From Apiospora phragmitis (taxonomy: Eukaryota; Ascomycota; Sordariomycetes; Amphisphaeriales; Apiosporaceae): 64,000 bases of DNA. Where the stretch lies: contig JAQQWL010000008.1 in NCBI GenBank assembly GCA_038363925.1, positions 1,550,001 to 1,614,000 of the forward strand, in the 5' to 3' direction. Shown here piece by piece: positions 34,254-45,911 of the stretch; position 1 is the stretch's first letter; every line of letters begins with the position of its first letter. Made by a program: the position numbers and the translations under genes. The notes beneath the pieces were generated by a model, which was given only the letters and a program-made list of their open reading frames with translations, ran no database searches and had not been told where the DNA came from.

Positions 34254-36035
34254 ATGAGTGGACCTGTAAGTTGCCATCATCCATCGATTGACACGCGGAA
34301 ACCAGAAGCTGATATGGCGAGCCTTTCTTCCCCCGAAAAAAAGCCTAGTTTCAACGCATCCACGCCCACGGGCGGCAACCCGCTCGAGGTCGATGTCAAC
34401 GCCCAGTACACCGGCTACGAGTGGAACTACACGTACCTGATCACCTGCGCCTTCGTCGTCTGGCCCATCCTGCCGGGCATCGGCCTGCTCTACGGCGGCC
34501 TGGCGCGGCGCGCGTCGGCGCTGTCCCTGCTGTTCCAGTCCTTCCTGGTCGGCGCCGTCGTCACCTTCCAGTGGATGTTCTGGGGCTACTCCCTGACCTA
34601 CAGCCGGACCGCGGGGCCCTTCATCGGCGACTGGCCAATTTTGGCTTGCGCAACGTCATGGCGGCGCCATCGCCGGGCAACCCCGCCATCCCCGAGATCG
34701 TGTTTTGCTTTTACCAGCTGCTGTTCTGCGCTTGCACGGTCCAGATCGTCGTCGGTGGCGCCTTCGAGCGTGGTCGCATCATCCCCTCGCTCGTTTTCGG
34801 GTTCTGGTGGGCCACGGTCGTCTACTGCCCCATCGCCTGCTGGACGTGGAACGCGAATGGCTGGTTATACAAGGTGAGTAGTGATAAGATAGGAAGGCAT
34901 GGACAAACACCCAATATTCTGACACCCTACTTTAGCTGCCGTCCCTCGATTTCGCTGGTGGCGGTCCCGTCCACATCGCCTCGGGCTGGTCCGCGCTCGC
35001 CTACGCCCTGGTCCTTGGTAAACGCAGGAAGAACCCGAGGACCAGAGCCACGGTAAACCGCACAACACTACGCTAGTCTTCTTGGGCACGGTCCTGATCT
35101 GGTTCGGCTGGTTTGGGTTCAACGGCGGCTCCGCGCTCAACGCCTCCATCCGCTCCATGGTCGCTGTCTTCAACACCAACACCGCCGCTTCGACAGGCGT
35201 GCTGGGCTGGGTGCGTTTGACCCTTCATCTGAGTCCCTAACGATATGCATGATGACAGTAACACGCGCGAGGGAGAGAATTCCAGAAGCTAACGTAGTTT
35301 TTGCTGTTTTCGCTCATATAGGTCCTCGTGGACTACTTCAAGCACAAGCGCCGCTTCACCGTCGTGGGCGCGTGCGAGGGCGCCATCGCCGGCCTGGTCG
35401 GCATCACGCCCGCCGCCGGCTACGTGAGCCTCTGGCTCGCCGCCGTTATCGGCCTCGTCACTGGCGTGGTCTGTTGCCTGCTTGAGAACATCAATGACTG
35501 GCTGCGCATCGACGAGGGTTTGGACGTTTTCAAGCTGCACGGCGTCGGCGGCATGGTGGGCGCGTTTCTGACGGGCATCTTTGCCGACCAAAGTAGTAAG
35601 TTACCACTTGTCTGCTTATTGGGGAGACAGTAATTCCCCAGGACCAGTGCTAACTGACGTCCCACAGTCTCGGCCCTGGATGGAGCCACGCTAGCCAAGG
35701 GCGCCATCAACGGCGAGGGCATCCAAGTTGGCCGCCAGTTTGCGGAGATCACCGCCATCTCCGCGTACTCCTTCCTGGTGTCGTGCGCGCTGCTGCTCAT
35801 CATGAAATACATCCCCGGCCTGCACCTGCGCATCTCGGAGGAGGCCGAAGACAACGGTCTCGACCTGGATCACTTTTTCGACGAACAAATTGGCGACTGG
35901 ACCCTGTTCCATCCGTCGTCACGGGGTATCAACCGCCACATGCAGCCTGAGACTGTTCTCGGTCGGTCTCCTGCTCACGCGAGTTCCTCAAGCGATATCG
36001 TGGCTCAGGACAAAGCGTCTCGAGAAAAGGCTTGA
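34254..36035 (+). CDS. Ammonium transporter, AMT/MEP family (two frame shifts)
   Basis: Exons 34254-34873, 34936-35210, 35322-35595 and 35668-36035, all GT-AG and phase-consistent. ATG 34254 (MSGP) or 34314 (MASLSS) may be the start; a GTAAGT lies between them. Motifs: YTYLITCAFVVWPILPGIG, GLLYGGLARR, FQWMFWGYSL, GGPVHIASGWSALAYAL with the pore His, WFGWFGFNGGSALNA, FKLHGVGGMVGAFLTG with the second pore His. The C-terminal tail ends in the cytosol. It imports ammonium at the plasma membrane. Shifts at about 34631-34640 and 35033-35040 each need one extra base and conserved sequence resumes at once, so sequence error is likely. Confidence 0.88.
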
Positions 36036-36361
36036 AACGTTGAAGTGTTTGGTCGGGATGATAGACTGGGTTGGTTGACTTTCACGAGTCATAGAGAGAA
36101 TGGGGAGAGCGTTGACAAGTCAGATGGTGTACTACTATGGCCTCACGCTCTAGGTAACACTCTGATAGAGAGCTTCTCGGGCTTGACAAATCAAAGATTC
36201 TTCGATTTCCAATCGGAGCGCGGCATAGCCAGCTCAAAGTCTTACCTAGAAACGAATTCGGGGACAACCTTGCACATCTCCAGCGTTGAGATGTGGCGAC
36301 CTATGCAGGTCCTGGACCCCAGCCCAAACTAAGAAGAAACAGAGGTGTTAGTATATAATAT
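36036..36361. other. Junction between AMT 3' end and truncated P450
   Basis: It should contain the haem half of the convergent P450 but shows no ExxR or FxxGxxxC motif on the minus strand. A deletion endpoint probably lies near 36360-36440. Confidence 0.5.
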
Positions 36362-37331
36362 TCAGCAGCGAATTCTATAGCGGTTTTGATAGTACAGAAA
36401 GTTGAGTTTACTTACAGCCACATGATTAGTCTCCGTCTTGAATGTTATTCTGTCCTGTAGTCGTAGTTGCGAGTATACCTCTTTCCTTAGTTTTGCCATT
36501 GTTTCTGGCGTGGTGATCAGGTGCCATAGAATGCTGGAGAGGGAGATAGCGGTGGTATCGGAATCGGCAACGATGTTGCTGGTGCCCATCATGAAGATAT
36601 GGTGGGGTGTAACCTTCTCCGGGTTCTCGTCGTGAGTATCCATCAGCTTGTCCGGAATATCTCGCGGTGCACCGCGATCTGCGCTGGTGGGCTTTTTGGT
36701 GGCCATTTTGGTAAGATTGGCTCTCTCCTCATTCCTGTCCGCGATCCTCTGGCCCACAAAACCCATGAGGTACGTCCTCCCTGCCGCGCCGTTGCCGGGG
36801 AACATCTCCAACAACGGGTACAGGTAAGGATGCAGCCGAGGGTAGATGCCAACCAATGTCGAGTACGAAATCGAGTCGCCTAGCGCCCGCATGGTGCCGG
36901 CCACATCCTCGCCCTGGTCCAGGAAGCCGAAGCGCTGGGAGTACGTCATATCCGCCAGGACATCGAACACGAAGCACTGGAACCAGTGCACCATATCGAC
37001 CGCCTCGTCCGCGCGCACGAACCCGGCCATGCGCGCCAGGAAGAGCTCGATGCAGCCGTCGACGTAGGGCTCGTACGAGAGCAGCGAGCTCATGCTGTAG
37101 AGCGCCGGGAAGTGCCGGCGCGACGCGGACGACGGGGCTGTACTTCTGGTGCAGCGCGATGTTGTCGGTGTACCAGGAGCCGGCCCGGACGCGCTGGAAG
37201 TACCAGAGTCTCGTGAACCGGGCGATCCGGGGGTCTGCGATGGAGCGTGATTTGGAGGTGACTGCTTTCAGGAAGCTCCGCAGTACGAGAGCGAACAAAG
37301 GAACTCCGATGTAAAGAAGTAGGGATTGCAT
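36362..37331 (-). pseudogene. Cytochrome P450 fragment without haem-binding half
   Basis: ATG 37331 begins with a membrane anchor (MQSLLLYIGVPLFALVLRSF), then RIARFTRLWYFQRVRAGSWYTDNIALHQKYSPVVRVAP, typical of pisatin-demethylase-like fungal P450s. At about 37110-37125 the sequence jumps, with a frame change, to ALYSMSSLLSYEPYVD, losing roughly 60 residues of the usual B-C region. It continues through FDVLADMTYS and the I-helix-like SNIVADSDTTAISLSS, then stops shortly after ITFK. The K-helix ExxR and Cys ligand loop are gone. It cannot bind haem. Confidence 0.84.
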
Positions 37332-38387
37332 TGTGCCACTTTGTTCTGACCGCGAAGCTCAAAAGAATGTCATCAACTGACTAGACGGTCTACTGGGCAT
37401 CTGCAGGATAATCATCAGTAAGTAAGTAGAATGTTATTCCTCGGCATTGTGTGCTGAAGCCTTTGGCGGCCATTTGCAAGATGCGGGGTTGCGGCAACAC
37501 TGTCACACTGCTGACGTCGAATCTGCATCATTTCTCAAGGTCCTGGGCATAGACAAAGATAAAATCCGGAAGTGCTACAGCCCTAGTAGTTGACTACGGA
37601 AATGTTTCCCACATGCACATATATCCGGGGAACGAATTATGGCAGCACGGTCGCAAGTTCGGTATTAGCCAAGCTTCCCATGCAGCTTGCGCTACGTCCA
37701 CTTGCTGTTTTCCGTAGTGGCCACCTCCCACTCCTGGAGCAGCCTAACATGAAGTAAATACGTGATTAAGTACTAGGCAAGTAAGCATGAACCGGCTTCC
37801 CGAACAACAGTTGTGCATGTATTGCAATTGGTCAATCGTTTCTAAAATACGAATTGACACTAGTACAGCTTCCATAGACCCAACAAAACCACGTGTCGGG
37901 GACTTCCCGACGCTATTAGCAATCGATCGCGCTGTGATTCAGGGACTGTAATTGCAATGGCGGTCATGATTCATAGCGCCCGAGGCCACTGCTACCTCGC
38001 TAAGCCTGCTACGGCAGAAGGCCTGGGCGCTAACAATTTCTTAACCAAGCTGCCGGTTGTTCAGTGGGGATTCTCTGGGGCCCCAGAGATTGAAATTCCC
38101 CGCATCACGTCCACACCCCGGGCTTGCCCGCCGAACTGCCAGGTTTCCAGGAGAAGGGCCGATACGACCCATGGAACTTCGGCAATGACCACATGACCAT
38201 GGGGAGATTGGAGCGGGGTGTACCGGCCACGATGTCGGTGTCTGCGTCGATACGATGAGTTGCATGGCAGGGGGCATGGGGTCTGTATGTATATGAAGGC
38301 CGCACACTGCGCAGGTGAACAACCGGAGGAGCCGACATCGCCGACCAAGGACTCGCTCTCTATACTGCTGCCACCGCAAATTGAGAC
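37332..38387. other. Spacer upstream of the carboxylesterase
   Basis: No coding signal on either strand. Contains the promoter of the plus-strand esterase. Nothing specific recognised. Confidence 0.5.
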
Positions 38388-40084
38388 ATGGCAAAATCCA
38401 GCTTGATCGCTGTATCCCTCTTGGCAGGCTTGGCATGCGCGCGTCCTGCGTGTGATTCCAAGCCCGTGGCGACGGTGCAGAATGGCTCCTACTACGGCGT
38501 TCTCAATCCGACGTACAACCAGGATAACTTCCTAGGAATCCCCTATGCCCAGCCGCCTGTCGGCGACCTCCGGTTCCGCGCGCCCCAGCCGCTCAACGAG
38601 AGTTGGAGCGGTCTGCGCAACGCCACGGAGTACTCGCCGCAATGCTTTGGCTACGGCAGCGACACCTGGGTCCTGGGCAACTACGTCTCGGAGGACTGTC
38701 TGACCATCAACGTGGTGCGCCCCAACGGAGCCGGCCAGAACAGCAGCACCAAGCTGCCCGTCGCGCTCTGGATCCACGGCGGCGGCCTCACGAACGGCGG
38801 CTCGAGCGACCCGCGGTACAACCTCTCCCGCATCGTCGACCAGTCCGTCCAGATAGGCCGGCCGATGATCGCCGCCAGCATGAACTACCGCCTGCACGCC
38901 TGGGGCTTCCTCTTCAGCGACGAAATTAAGGCCGCCGGCGCTGGCAACTTGGGCTTCCGCGACCAGCGCCTGGCCATCCAGTGGGTGCGCGACAACATCG
39001 CGGCCTTTGGCGGCGACCCCGCGCAGGTCACGATCTGGGGCGAGAGCGCCGGGCACGCAGCGTCGCGGCCCAGCTCTTCGCGTTTGGTGGGCGCGATGAG
39101 GGGCTCTACCGCGCAGCCATCATGCAGAGCGGCACCGGCTACGAGACGGACTTCGGGGAGGTAGACACCGGCGCAATGACGTGGCAAGAGTATTACAACA
39201 CCCTCGTCAGCAAGACGAACTGCGGCAACGCCACCGACACTCTGCAGTGCCTCCGGGACGTCCCCACGTGGGATCTCAGCAACATCCTCAACAGCACGAC
39301 CTCGCCGGCGTTCACGAGCCCCACCATCGACGGCGACTTCATCCAGGGCCCCCGCTGGCAGCTGGTCCGCGACGGCAAGTTCGTCCACGTGCCGCTCATC
39401 ATCGGCACCAACTTCGACGAGGGCACCAACTTCGGCTCCAAGGGCATCAACACGACGGCGCAGTGGGAGGCCTACCTGCGCTCGGGCGGGGCCGGCAACG
39501 AGACGATAGCAGAGCTCTCGGCGCTGTACCCGGACGACCCCGCGCTCGGCATCCCCGCGACGTTCGAGGGCCGGCCCGAGGGCGCGCTGGCCAGCTACGG
39601 CGCCATGTGGAAGCGCGTGGCGGCCTTCGCGGGCGACCGGGGCTACCAAGCCCCGCGCCGCGTCTGGGCGCAGGCGTGGGCGGCCGCGGGCCTGCCGACG
39701 TACACGTACGGGTTCAACGTGCTGTCGACGGGCATCGCGCCGGTGGTGGGCTCGACGCACTTCCAGGAGGTCGCGTACGTCTTCGACAACACGCAGGGGC
39801 TCGGCTACGACACGGCCGTCGCCGTCAACCCATTCGGCGGCAAGCCGGAGCCTTACTTCCGGCTGGCCGACCTCATGTCGCGCATGTGGGTCAGCTTCGT
39901 CACGACGCTGGACCCCAACCACCACGGGGCGGAGGGGCTCGAGGACGTGGCGTGGCCGGCGTACCGGCTGGCGGGGGCGCAGAACATTGCGTTTGATGCG
40001 AATGTTACGACGCTGGCCTATCTGCAGGAGGATAATTACCGGAAGGAGCAGTTTGAGTACTTCCAGAAGAAGCTTTGGACTTGA
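38388..40084 (+). CDS. Secreted type-B carboxylesterase/lipase (one frame shift)
   Basis: ATG 38388 gives a signal peptide (MAKSSLIAVSLLAGLACARP). Motifs in order: FLGIPYAQPPVGDLRF, EDCLTINV, oxyanion-hole WIHGGGL, the nucleophile elbow GESAG, the acid region NFDEGTNF and the His region STHFQEVAYVF. Potential N-glycosylation sites are frequent (NGS, NES, NAT, NSS, NTT). It hydrolyses carboxylic esters outside the cell; the exact substrate is unknown. About 565 residues, standard. Directly after GESAG (about 39050) the frame changes; one missing G in a G run explains it and similarity continues (LFAFGGRDEGLY). No intron. Confidence 0.91.
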
Positions 40085-40787
40085 CGGATAGGTATATGTA
40101 CATGATATAATTCATAATAGAAACCTGTTTTGGCATAACATGTTTTCTAGTCACAGAAAGACTACTTCACCCCCGATCGTGGTAAACTTTGCCGCCCATC
40201 GTTTGCAATTCGCTGACCACCTGAACTTTCTACAGACCCAGTATGATTGAGTGGTTCTGGCCACTTTTGCTCGTCATGACGGCCTTTGGTATGTGTTCAA
40301 ACAGTGCATGGCTCGTCCAAATACTCATTTCTTGCACGTAGAAAGACTCGTGGTAAATGACCTTTGTGGCACACCAAGCTTACAGTGGTTTCTAGCAGAG
40401 CCGAACCAGCGAACAACGAGGTTTTCTATTCAATCACTCTTGCTTTAAGAACGAAAGTAGTCACCCGAAAATCAACTAAGTATGTCCCCTTTTGCTTTGT
40501 TTTTCGTTTGTTTGATATGACAGGGATCCCTGTGGCATAGAAAAGAGATGATAGAAGATCTTTCTCTATGGACAATGGAAGACTCCAGAGCAATATTATT
40601 CACTATCTATGACTGACATCAAGAAATAAACAATGGCCTTTGAGATCTCATTGACTCCAATCTGTCTATATATGGGCACCCATGCTCCTTGGCATTGGGG
40701 TTCTCGACTCTCCCTTCCCTGTCATAAAACCTCATACCAACACTCAACACAACCAACTTGTTTCTGGCATATATATCCACGACAACA
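40085..40787. other. Spacer upstream of the LPMO
   Basis: Only short unsupported frames. Includes the LPMO promoter and 5' leader. Nothing else seen. Confidence 0.5.
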
Positions 40788-42062
40788 ATGTACACAGCAA
40801 CATCCAAGACCCTCGCCGCAGCAGCGCTGGCGCTGCTCGGCGCCCACCCGCCGCCGCGCACATGATCATGAAGAGCCCCCCGCCCCTGGGCGGCGATGGC
40901 CTCGACAACAGCCCGCTGGCGGTCAAGGACTTCCCGTGCAAGCTCAAGGGCGACCCGGCGACGTTCTTCAAGCGCGATAAGGTGACGACGGTCGCGGTCG
41001 GCGAGAAGCAGGAGCTCTCCTTCAAGGGCAGCGCCGTCCACGGCGGCGGCTCCTGCCAGCTCGCCCTGACCAAGGATCTGCAGCCGACGCAGGCGAGCCA
41101 CTGGCAGGTCATCCTCTCGATCGAGGGCGGCTGCCCGTCCAAGGACGGCACCAGCCCGGCCACCTACGAGTGGGCCGTGCCCGAGGGCATCGCGCCGGGC
41201 GACTACGTCTTCCAGTGGTCGTGGATCTCGAAGCTGGCGGGCCAGTCGATTCTACCAGAACTGCGCCGCGCTGACCGTCACGGGTGGCGGCAAGAAGAGA
41301 CGCGATGATGGATGCGAACACGAAGAACACAGTGAAAGAAGCTGTAATAACGAGACCATGGGGGTCGAGCTGTTTCCCCGCGCCGACTTTCCGGATCTCT
41401 TTGTAGCGAATATGGAGGGCATCAACCAATGCAAGACCTCCCCCAGCACCGACCCTCAATTTCCCAACCCTGGGCGCAACGTCATCCACCCCGGACTGAA
41501 AAACAACTTCGCTAAGGTTACTGGCGATTGCGTCGCTGGTGGCTCTTCTGGTGGCTCTTCTGGCGGATCTTCTGGCGGATCTTCTGGCGGCTCTTCAGGC
41601 GGTGGCTCTGGTGGGAGCAGTCCTCCTAGCGGTGGAAATGACGGTCAGTACCGCGGCGAAGGTGGCAGTGGCGGCTCTGGCTCTGCAGACTCTGCATCTG
41701 TACCTGCAAGCTCCGCCGCCGCCGCACCCAGCCAAGCGCCCGCTGCCGGGGTGACGCCCTCCGGCTTCATGACCAGCGTCGCTGCCGCCTCTCCTGCGCC
41801 CGCCGCCGCGACTCCATCTCCCGATGCCGGCTCATCTGGCGGCAGTGGCAGCTCTGCACCGCCTACTCCTCCCCCTCCTCCGTCCGGCGGCGCGTCCGGT
41901 GGCGAGACTGGCGCTTGCACCGAAGAGGGCATCTTCAACTGCATCGGCGGTAGCTCCTACCAGCGCTGCGCCTCGGGCAGGTGGGCCGCGCTGGAGCAGA
42001 TGCCAGGTGGCACCAAGTGCGCCGAGGGCAAGAATAACAACCTCTGGGCTGGGGCGAGCTGA
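40788..42062 (+). CDS. AA11-type lytic polysaccharide monooxygenase with C-terminal X278-like module (two frame shifts)
   Basis: ATG 40788 starts a signal peptide (MYTATSKTLAAAALALL) whose cleavage after AAA would expose HMIMKSPPP, the N-terminal His of the copper brace. The domain continues LDNSPL, DFPCK, AVHGGGSCQ (second Cu-binding His), SIEGGCPS, GDYVFQWSW and FYQNCAALTV, the AA11 pattern. AA11 enzymes oxidatively cut chitin. A Gly/Ser then Ala/Pro linker (41540-41900) leads to a Cys-rich module from ACTEEGIFNC to the end, like the X278 domain often attached to AA11. Shifts at about 40843-40849 (before the His) and 41246-41251 break the frame; conserved sequence continues after both. Confidence 0.86.
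41535..41615. repeat. Minisatellite coding the Gly-Ser linker of the LPMO
   Basis: GGTGGCTCTTCT/GGCGGATCTTCT 12-bp units repeat about six times and encode (GGSS)n between the catalytic domain and the C-terminal module. Linker length may vary between strains. Confidence 0.85.
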
Positions 42063-42514
42063 TGATGATGCGTAGGCTCCGAGTCTAGGGGAATGGGCCA
42101 GCGGCATGAATGGGGAGGTATTGTGTAGTTTTACGCGCTTTCGGTCAGGACTTAGCCTAGGTTAGACAGGATATGAATGCGGAGAAGTAACAAGGCAGTT
42201 GCGGTTACCTACAGCCAAGTAATACATTATAGTAACTTGGAGACAGAAAATAAAGCGGTAAATATTAAATGGGCTTTCTATACGCGCGTACAGAAAGCCC
42301 ATTCAATAGTAAACTTGATTTCAATTACGATCTTATAGCTGAGAAAAGAGTGTGTATCTTCTTGTGTGTGTCGATGTCGCTATGGATCATCTAAACACAT
42401 CAACCACCACGGAGTATTCCCTAGACCAGAAGGGGGCAATCGCAAAATTAGGTATGGATAACCTAGTTCGCATGTTCCAGCAAACGAGAGCCTGACCCCT
42501 TTCTGTTGCTTTAC
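42063..42514. other. Convergent 3' spacer
   Basis: Between the stop codons of the convergent LPMO and amine oxidase genes. A 16-bp word, GGGCTTTCTGTACGCG-like, occurs as an inverted pair around 42268-42302 (gggctttctatacgcg / cgcgtacagaaagccc), a possible hairpin. No gene. Confidence 0.5.
42268..42302. terminator. Inverted repeat between convergent genes
   Basis: GGGCTTTCTATACGCG is followed directly by CGTACAGAAAGCCC, forming a stem of about 14 bp with one mismatch and almost no loop, in the 3' spacer of two convergent genes. A transcript-end hairpin or a small palindrome; role inferred. Confidence 0.4.
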
Positions 42515-44729
42515 TCAGAGCTTGCTGGAGACAAGGCCACTGAAGCAGCAAGATGGTCCCGATAAAGTATTGCTGTTTTTCGCAGCAACAGTGGAAGCTG
42601 AAAAAGCATCCCGAGAAGTCATGTCCCTGCAGACGGTCGTGGGCGGGACCCACAGCGCCGGGTTCTTGACGAAGAAGTTGGCGGCCCGCAGCGTCACGTT
42701 CACGGGCTCGGCGGGCATGACGGGGAAGTCCTCGGTGCGCGGGAAGTGCGTGAGGCCGAACTGGACATAACAAACAATGTCGGCGTCGGCGATAGCGCCG
42801 CCGCGCGCGGCCCAGTCCGCGATGGTCGGGTTGTCGACATGGCCCGGCGCGCCCGTGCTCTGGCACACGTAGTCGCCCGCCGGGAAGAGCTCGTCGTCGC
42901 GGTAGGGCAGGACCCAGAGCGCGTGGCGGGCGAAGGCGGCGCGCGCGTGCACGATGCCGCCCGGCTGCGCCAGTAAGGGCGGGCAGTTGTTATTCAGGAT
43001 CTTGTAGCCGACGGGCTTCCGGGAGGCCGGGTTCAGCCGGTGCGGGTTCACGATGGACCACGACCGGCTCGTCGCGTGCTGGTAGTCGCGCATGCCCTCG
43101 CGCGCGTCCCGCAGTAGCGTCGCCCGGCTGTGGAAGCCGTTACCGAACGGGTTCTCGGCCGACCCGACGGGATGTTCCGAGGCCAGGGCGTCGTGCTCGA
43201 GCACGCTGTTGCGCGGCCCGTCGATGGCCGGGTCCACGCGCAGCGAGAAGATGTGCTGGTGGTTGTGGGCGTCGACGCCGCGCGCCACCTCGGTGCCGTA
43301 CGGGGCCGCCCTCTCCGACGGGTGCAGGCAGTACGTGTTAAGCATGCCGGTCAGCTTGACCTCCAGCTTGTAGGTGCCGTCGAGGCTGAAGATGTGGTAG
43401 AAGCCGTACTCGTAGTTGGCGGCCGTGATGATCTGCGAGATGATCAGGCGGCGGTCGCGGGCTGAAATCACCGTGCCATCTCGGTAGTCGGTGTGCTTGT
43501 ACAGCAGGCCGTTATCCTCCTCGTGGATGCACACGGCGTTCTTGAGGACGGCTGGCGAGCCATCCGAGATCGACATGACGGCATCCAGGTAGTGGATCGC
43601 ACCCTTGCAGTCACAGCCGAGCTTGAGGCTGTTGGTCATCAGGCCAGTCCCGTACTCGCCCACGTCAAAGGCGTGCTTCTTCTGATGAGGAGCAGTGGGG
43701 TTGCCGTAAGGCACCACCATCTCCACGATGCTGATGCGGTTGAAAAGCGAACGCTCCTTCTGCTCGTGCATGTCGTACATGCGCACATCGGAGAGCACGA
43801 TTCCCTCGCGGTAGTTGAAACCGATATGCATCTTGTACCCAGCCCACGACAACTCATTGCCACGCATCTGGAAGGAGACGCCCTTGGGTTGGACAATGTC
43901 GATGGGCTTGAGGCGATGATGGTCATACTTGTCGCCGATATACTGGGGCAGGTAGTTGTGCTCTGCCAACGGCGGCGGGACACGTTCGCCATTGACGCGG
44001 CGCACGTCGACAGCGAGCACCCCCTCCCTCTCGGTGTCGATGATGACAGTGAAGTCGAGGGGATGGGCGTACTGGTTGTCGAGGGCCGAGGTGCGGTAGT
44101 AGGCCAGACCCTGCTGCAGTCGGCGCTCGAAACCCCAGCGGTCGTCGTGGCCGATGGCCCAGCCGTCGAAGAAGACCTTGGACATGTCGTCGATGCCGAT
44201 CTCGCGGCACGCTTGCGCCACCTGGGGGTCGGCCCGGGCCACGCGCTCGCAGATGTCGAGGTCCTCGAGGGTAAGCATCGGGCCGACGTCGGTGACGTGC
44301 TTCTTGGACTCGACCGCGCCCTTGGTCAGGCTGACCAAGAACTCGGAAACTTGTCCGCTACCGCGTTCGATGACGATGGCAAAGGCCCGACGTTCCGGGC
44401 GAGGGCCGCTTCCGGCCTGGAATGCCTGGTACTCAGCCTTACGAGGTTCTCGTAGAGTGATACAGTTGAACTTGACTGTCTGAGGATGGGCATGCTTGCG
44501 GATCAGCTTTGCTGCCACCAAAATCTCCTCAACCGTGAGCTGATCTATAAGTCCGTCGTCAGCTACGTCCCTTGCATTCGGCGTCAAGTCTTCTGTCATG
44601 GAAAGGAGATGAGTACTTACCCAATGGATGAGGAGGTGGCTGTGGGATTACGATTTTGTTTTGAGAGGAACCATTGGCATCGTCCCGATAGATTGTGTAA
44701 CCGGGAATGGTTGAGGTGTCGGGCGTCAT
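42515..44729 (-). CDS. Peroxisomal copper amine oxidase (TPQ enzyme)
   Basis: Exon 1 44621-44729, exon 2 42515-44544, intron 76 bp; the join gives HPLDQLTVEEI, the usual start of the N2 domain. Motifs: KVFFDGWAIGHDDRWGFERR, GFNYREGIVLSDVRMYD, FDVGEYGTGLMTNSL (catalytic-base region), AANYEYGFYHIF, where the Tyr of NYE is converted to topaquinone, HNHQHIFSLRVD (two Cu ligands) and GLTHFPRTEDFPVMPAE (third). It ends SSKL, a canonical PTS1 signal. It oxidises primary amines to aldehyde, ammonia and H2O2 in peroxisomes. ATG 44729 (MTPDTSTIPG) was chosen; an in-frame ATG at 44951 would add 74 residues. No frameshift. It is divergent from an APC permease. Confidence 0.93.
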
Positions 44730-45911
44730 TCTGGCGGCGTGAATGTGCCATACGTCTTGAATTCTGAGCACGGGTGTTGCAATTCTTGGACCGTTCAGTC
44801 CTCGGGCTGTAGCCAGCGGCTTCCGGCGAAAGGTTGATGGGTATGTGTCCTTGGTATAGTGCAAGGCAACTGTGAAGAGCTGAAGAGGTTCTGAGGATAA
44901 TGAGAGAAGAATGGCGGGTATCCGATTTATAGCGGAATGGCTGTCAATCATCTAACACGGCAGCGCTAAATTCGGTTCCAACGACCAAAATGTCGGGGTT
45001 AAGGCAGACCGCTTGGGTTTACCGAACAACCATGGCGCTACAGTTGCCGGAGTCTAGACCCGGGTCAGCAGGCAGATTGGTCCCGGGTTACTCCAGAGTT
45101 AACCGCAGTAGTTCTGGGGCTGTGTTGGCGGCGTCGGAGCCCTGGGTATCCGGCGCCCCGGAGCCAAGAATATAATTAGAGACGGGGTAGTTGCGGGTCC
45201 CGAGTCAAGGATCCCATTCCGCATTGCCCACTTAGCACCCGCGTACGTTTACTGAATATATCCAAGTGACAGTGTGCCACTTTGGCTTTTTATACTGTAC
45301 TTGGTTATACTCCAAGATAAGATCAGACGAAAGGTGATGACTCAAGGTGATCATACTCATGCCGCACATATTAGTCCCCTGTATGACCAACATACTTCAG
45401 ATAACGCATACAGTAGTATACAGTAGTATGCAGTTGTATGCAGTTCTATGAATATTAATTCGCCGTGATAAGCGCCCAGCATGGAGGCTCCACGGACTAT
45501 GTCGTAGTCCACCCACACTTATCTGATGAGTTTGCATAATAGGCCCCTCTTTCTCTCTAGTACGAGTTTAGATGAATGCCATAATCCGGGGGATTATTCA
45601 GACAATCGCTGACCGAAGGGACACTCCCGAAACCGCCAGAATCAGTCTGGAAATTGTAGGAGACGAGATATTTCCTTGGCTAAATGGATAATCGTGCTGC
45701 TCTCGGTGTGTACCATAGCTACCTTATGTGGCCACCCTCTGTTCTCGAATAAGAAGGCGGCTTATGGACCGGCAGCACAACCGAAGTCCATGCACGTTAA
45801 AAGCGTCACAACTCCCGGGACCTCTCACAAGGTTTTTCATCGCCAGTCTCTCGCCGGGAGAAAAGTAAAAACCCTGGTTTGTGGATCTGACAACTCCCAA
45901 ACAAGCTTTCC
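44730..45911. promoter_or_regulatory. Divergent spacer between amine oxidase and APC permease, clustered GATA sites
   Basis: Three GATAAG words lie within 210 bp: 45316-45321, 45467-45472 and, reversed, 45518-45523. Multiple closely spaced HGATAR sites are the normal pattern for AreA/Nit2 nitrogen control. Spacing and divergence suit coordinated amine uptake and oxidation. Regulatory role is inferred. Confidence 0.55.
45411..45450. repeat. Four tandem 10-bp CAGTAGTATx units
   Basis: CAGTAGTATA, CAGTAGTATG, CAGTTGTATG and CAGTTCTATG follow one another just before a GATAAG site in the divergent promoter. The gradual divergence of copies from left to right is visible. Confidence 0.88.

Noticed and set aside
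38885..39925. 346-codon minus-strand frame over the esterase
   Set aside because: Shadow of the esterase, whose catalytic motifs are on the plus strand.
43493..44455. 320-codon plus-strand frame over the amine oxidase
   Set aside because: Shadow; the minus strand carries TPQ and copper motifs in a continuous exon.
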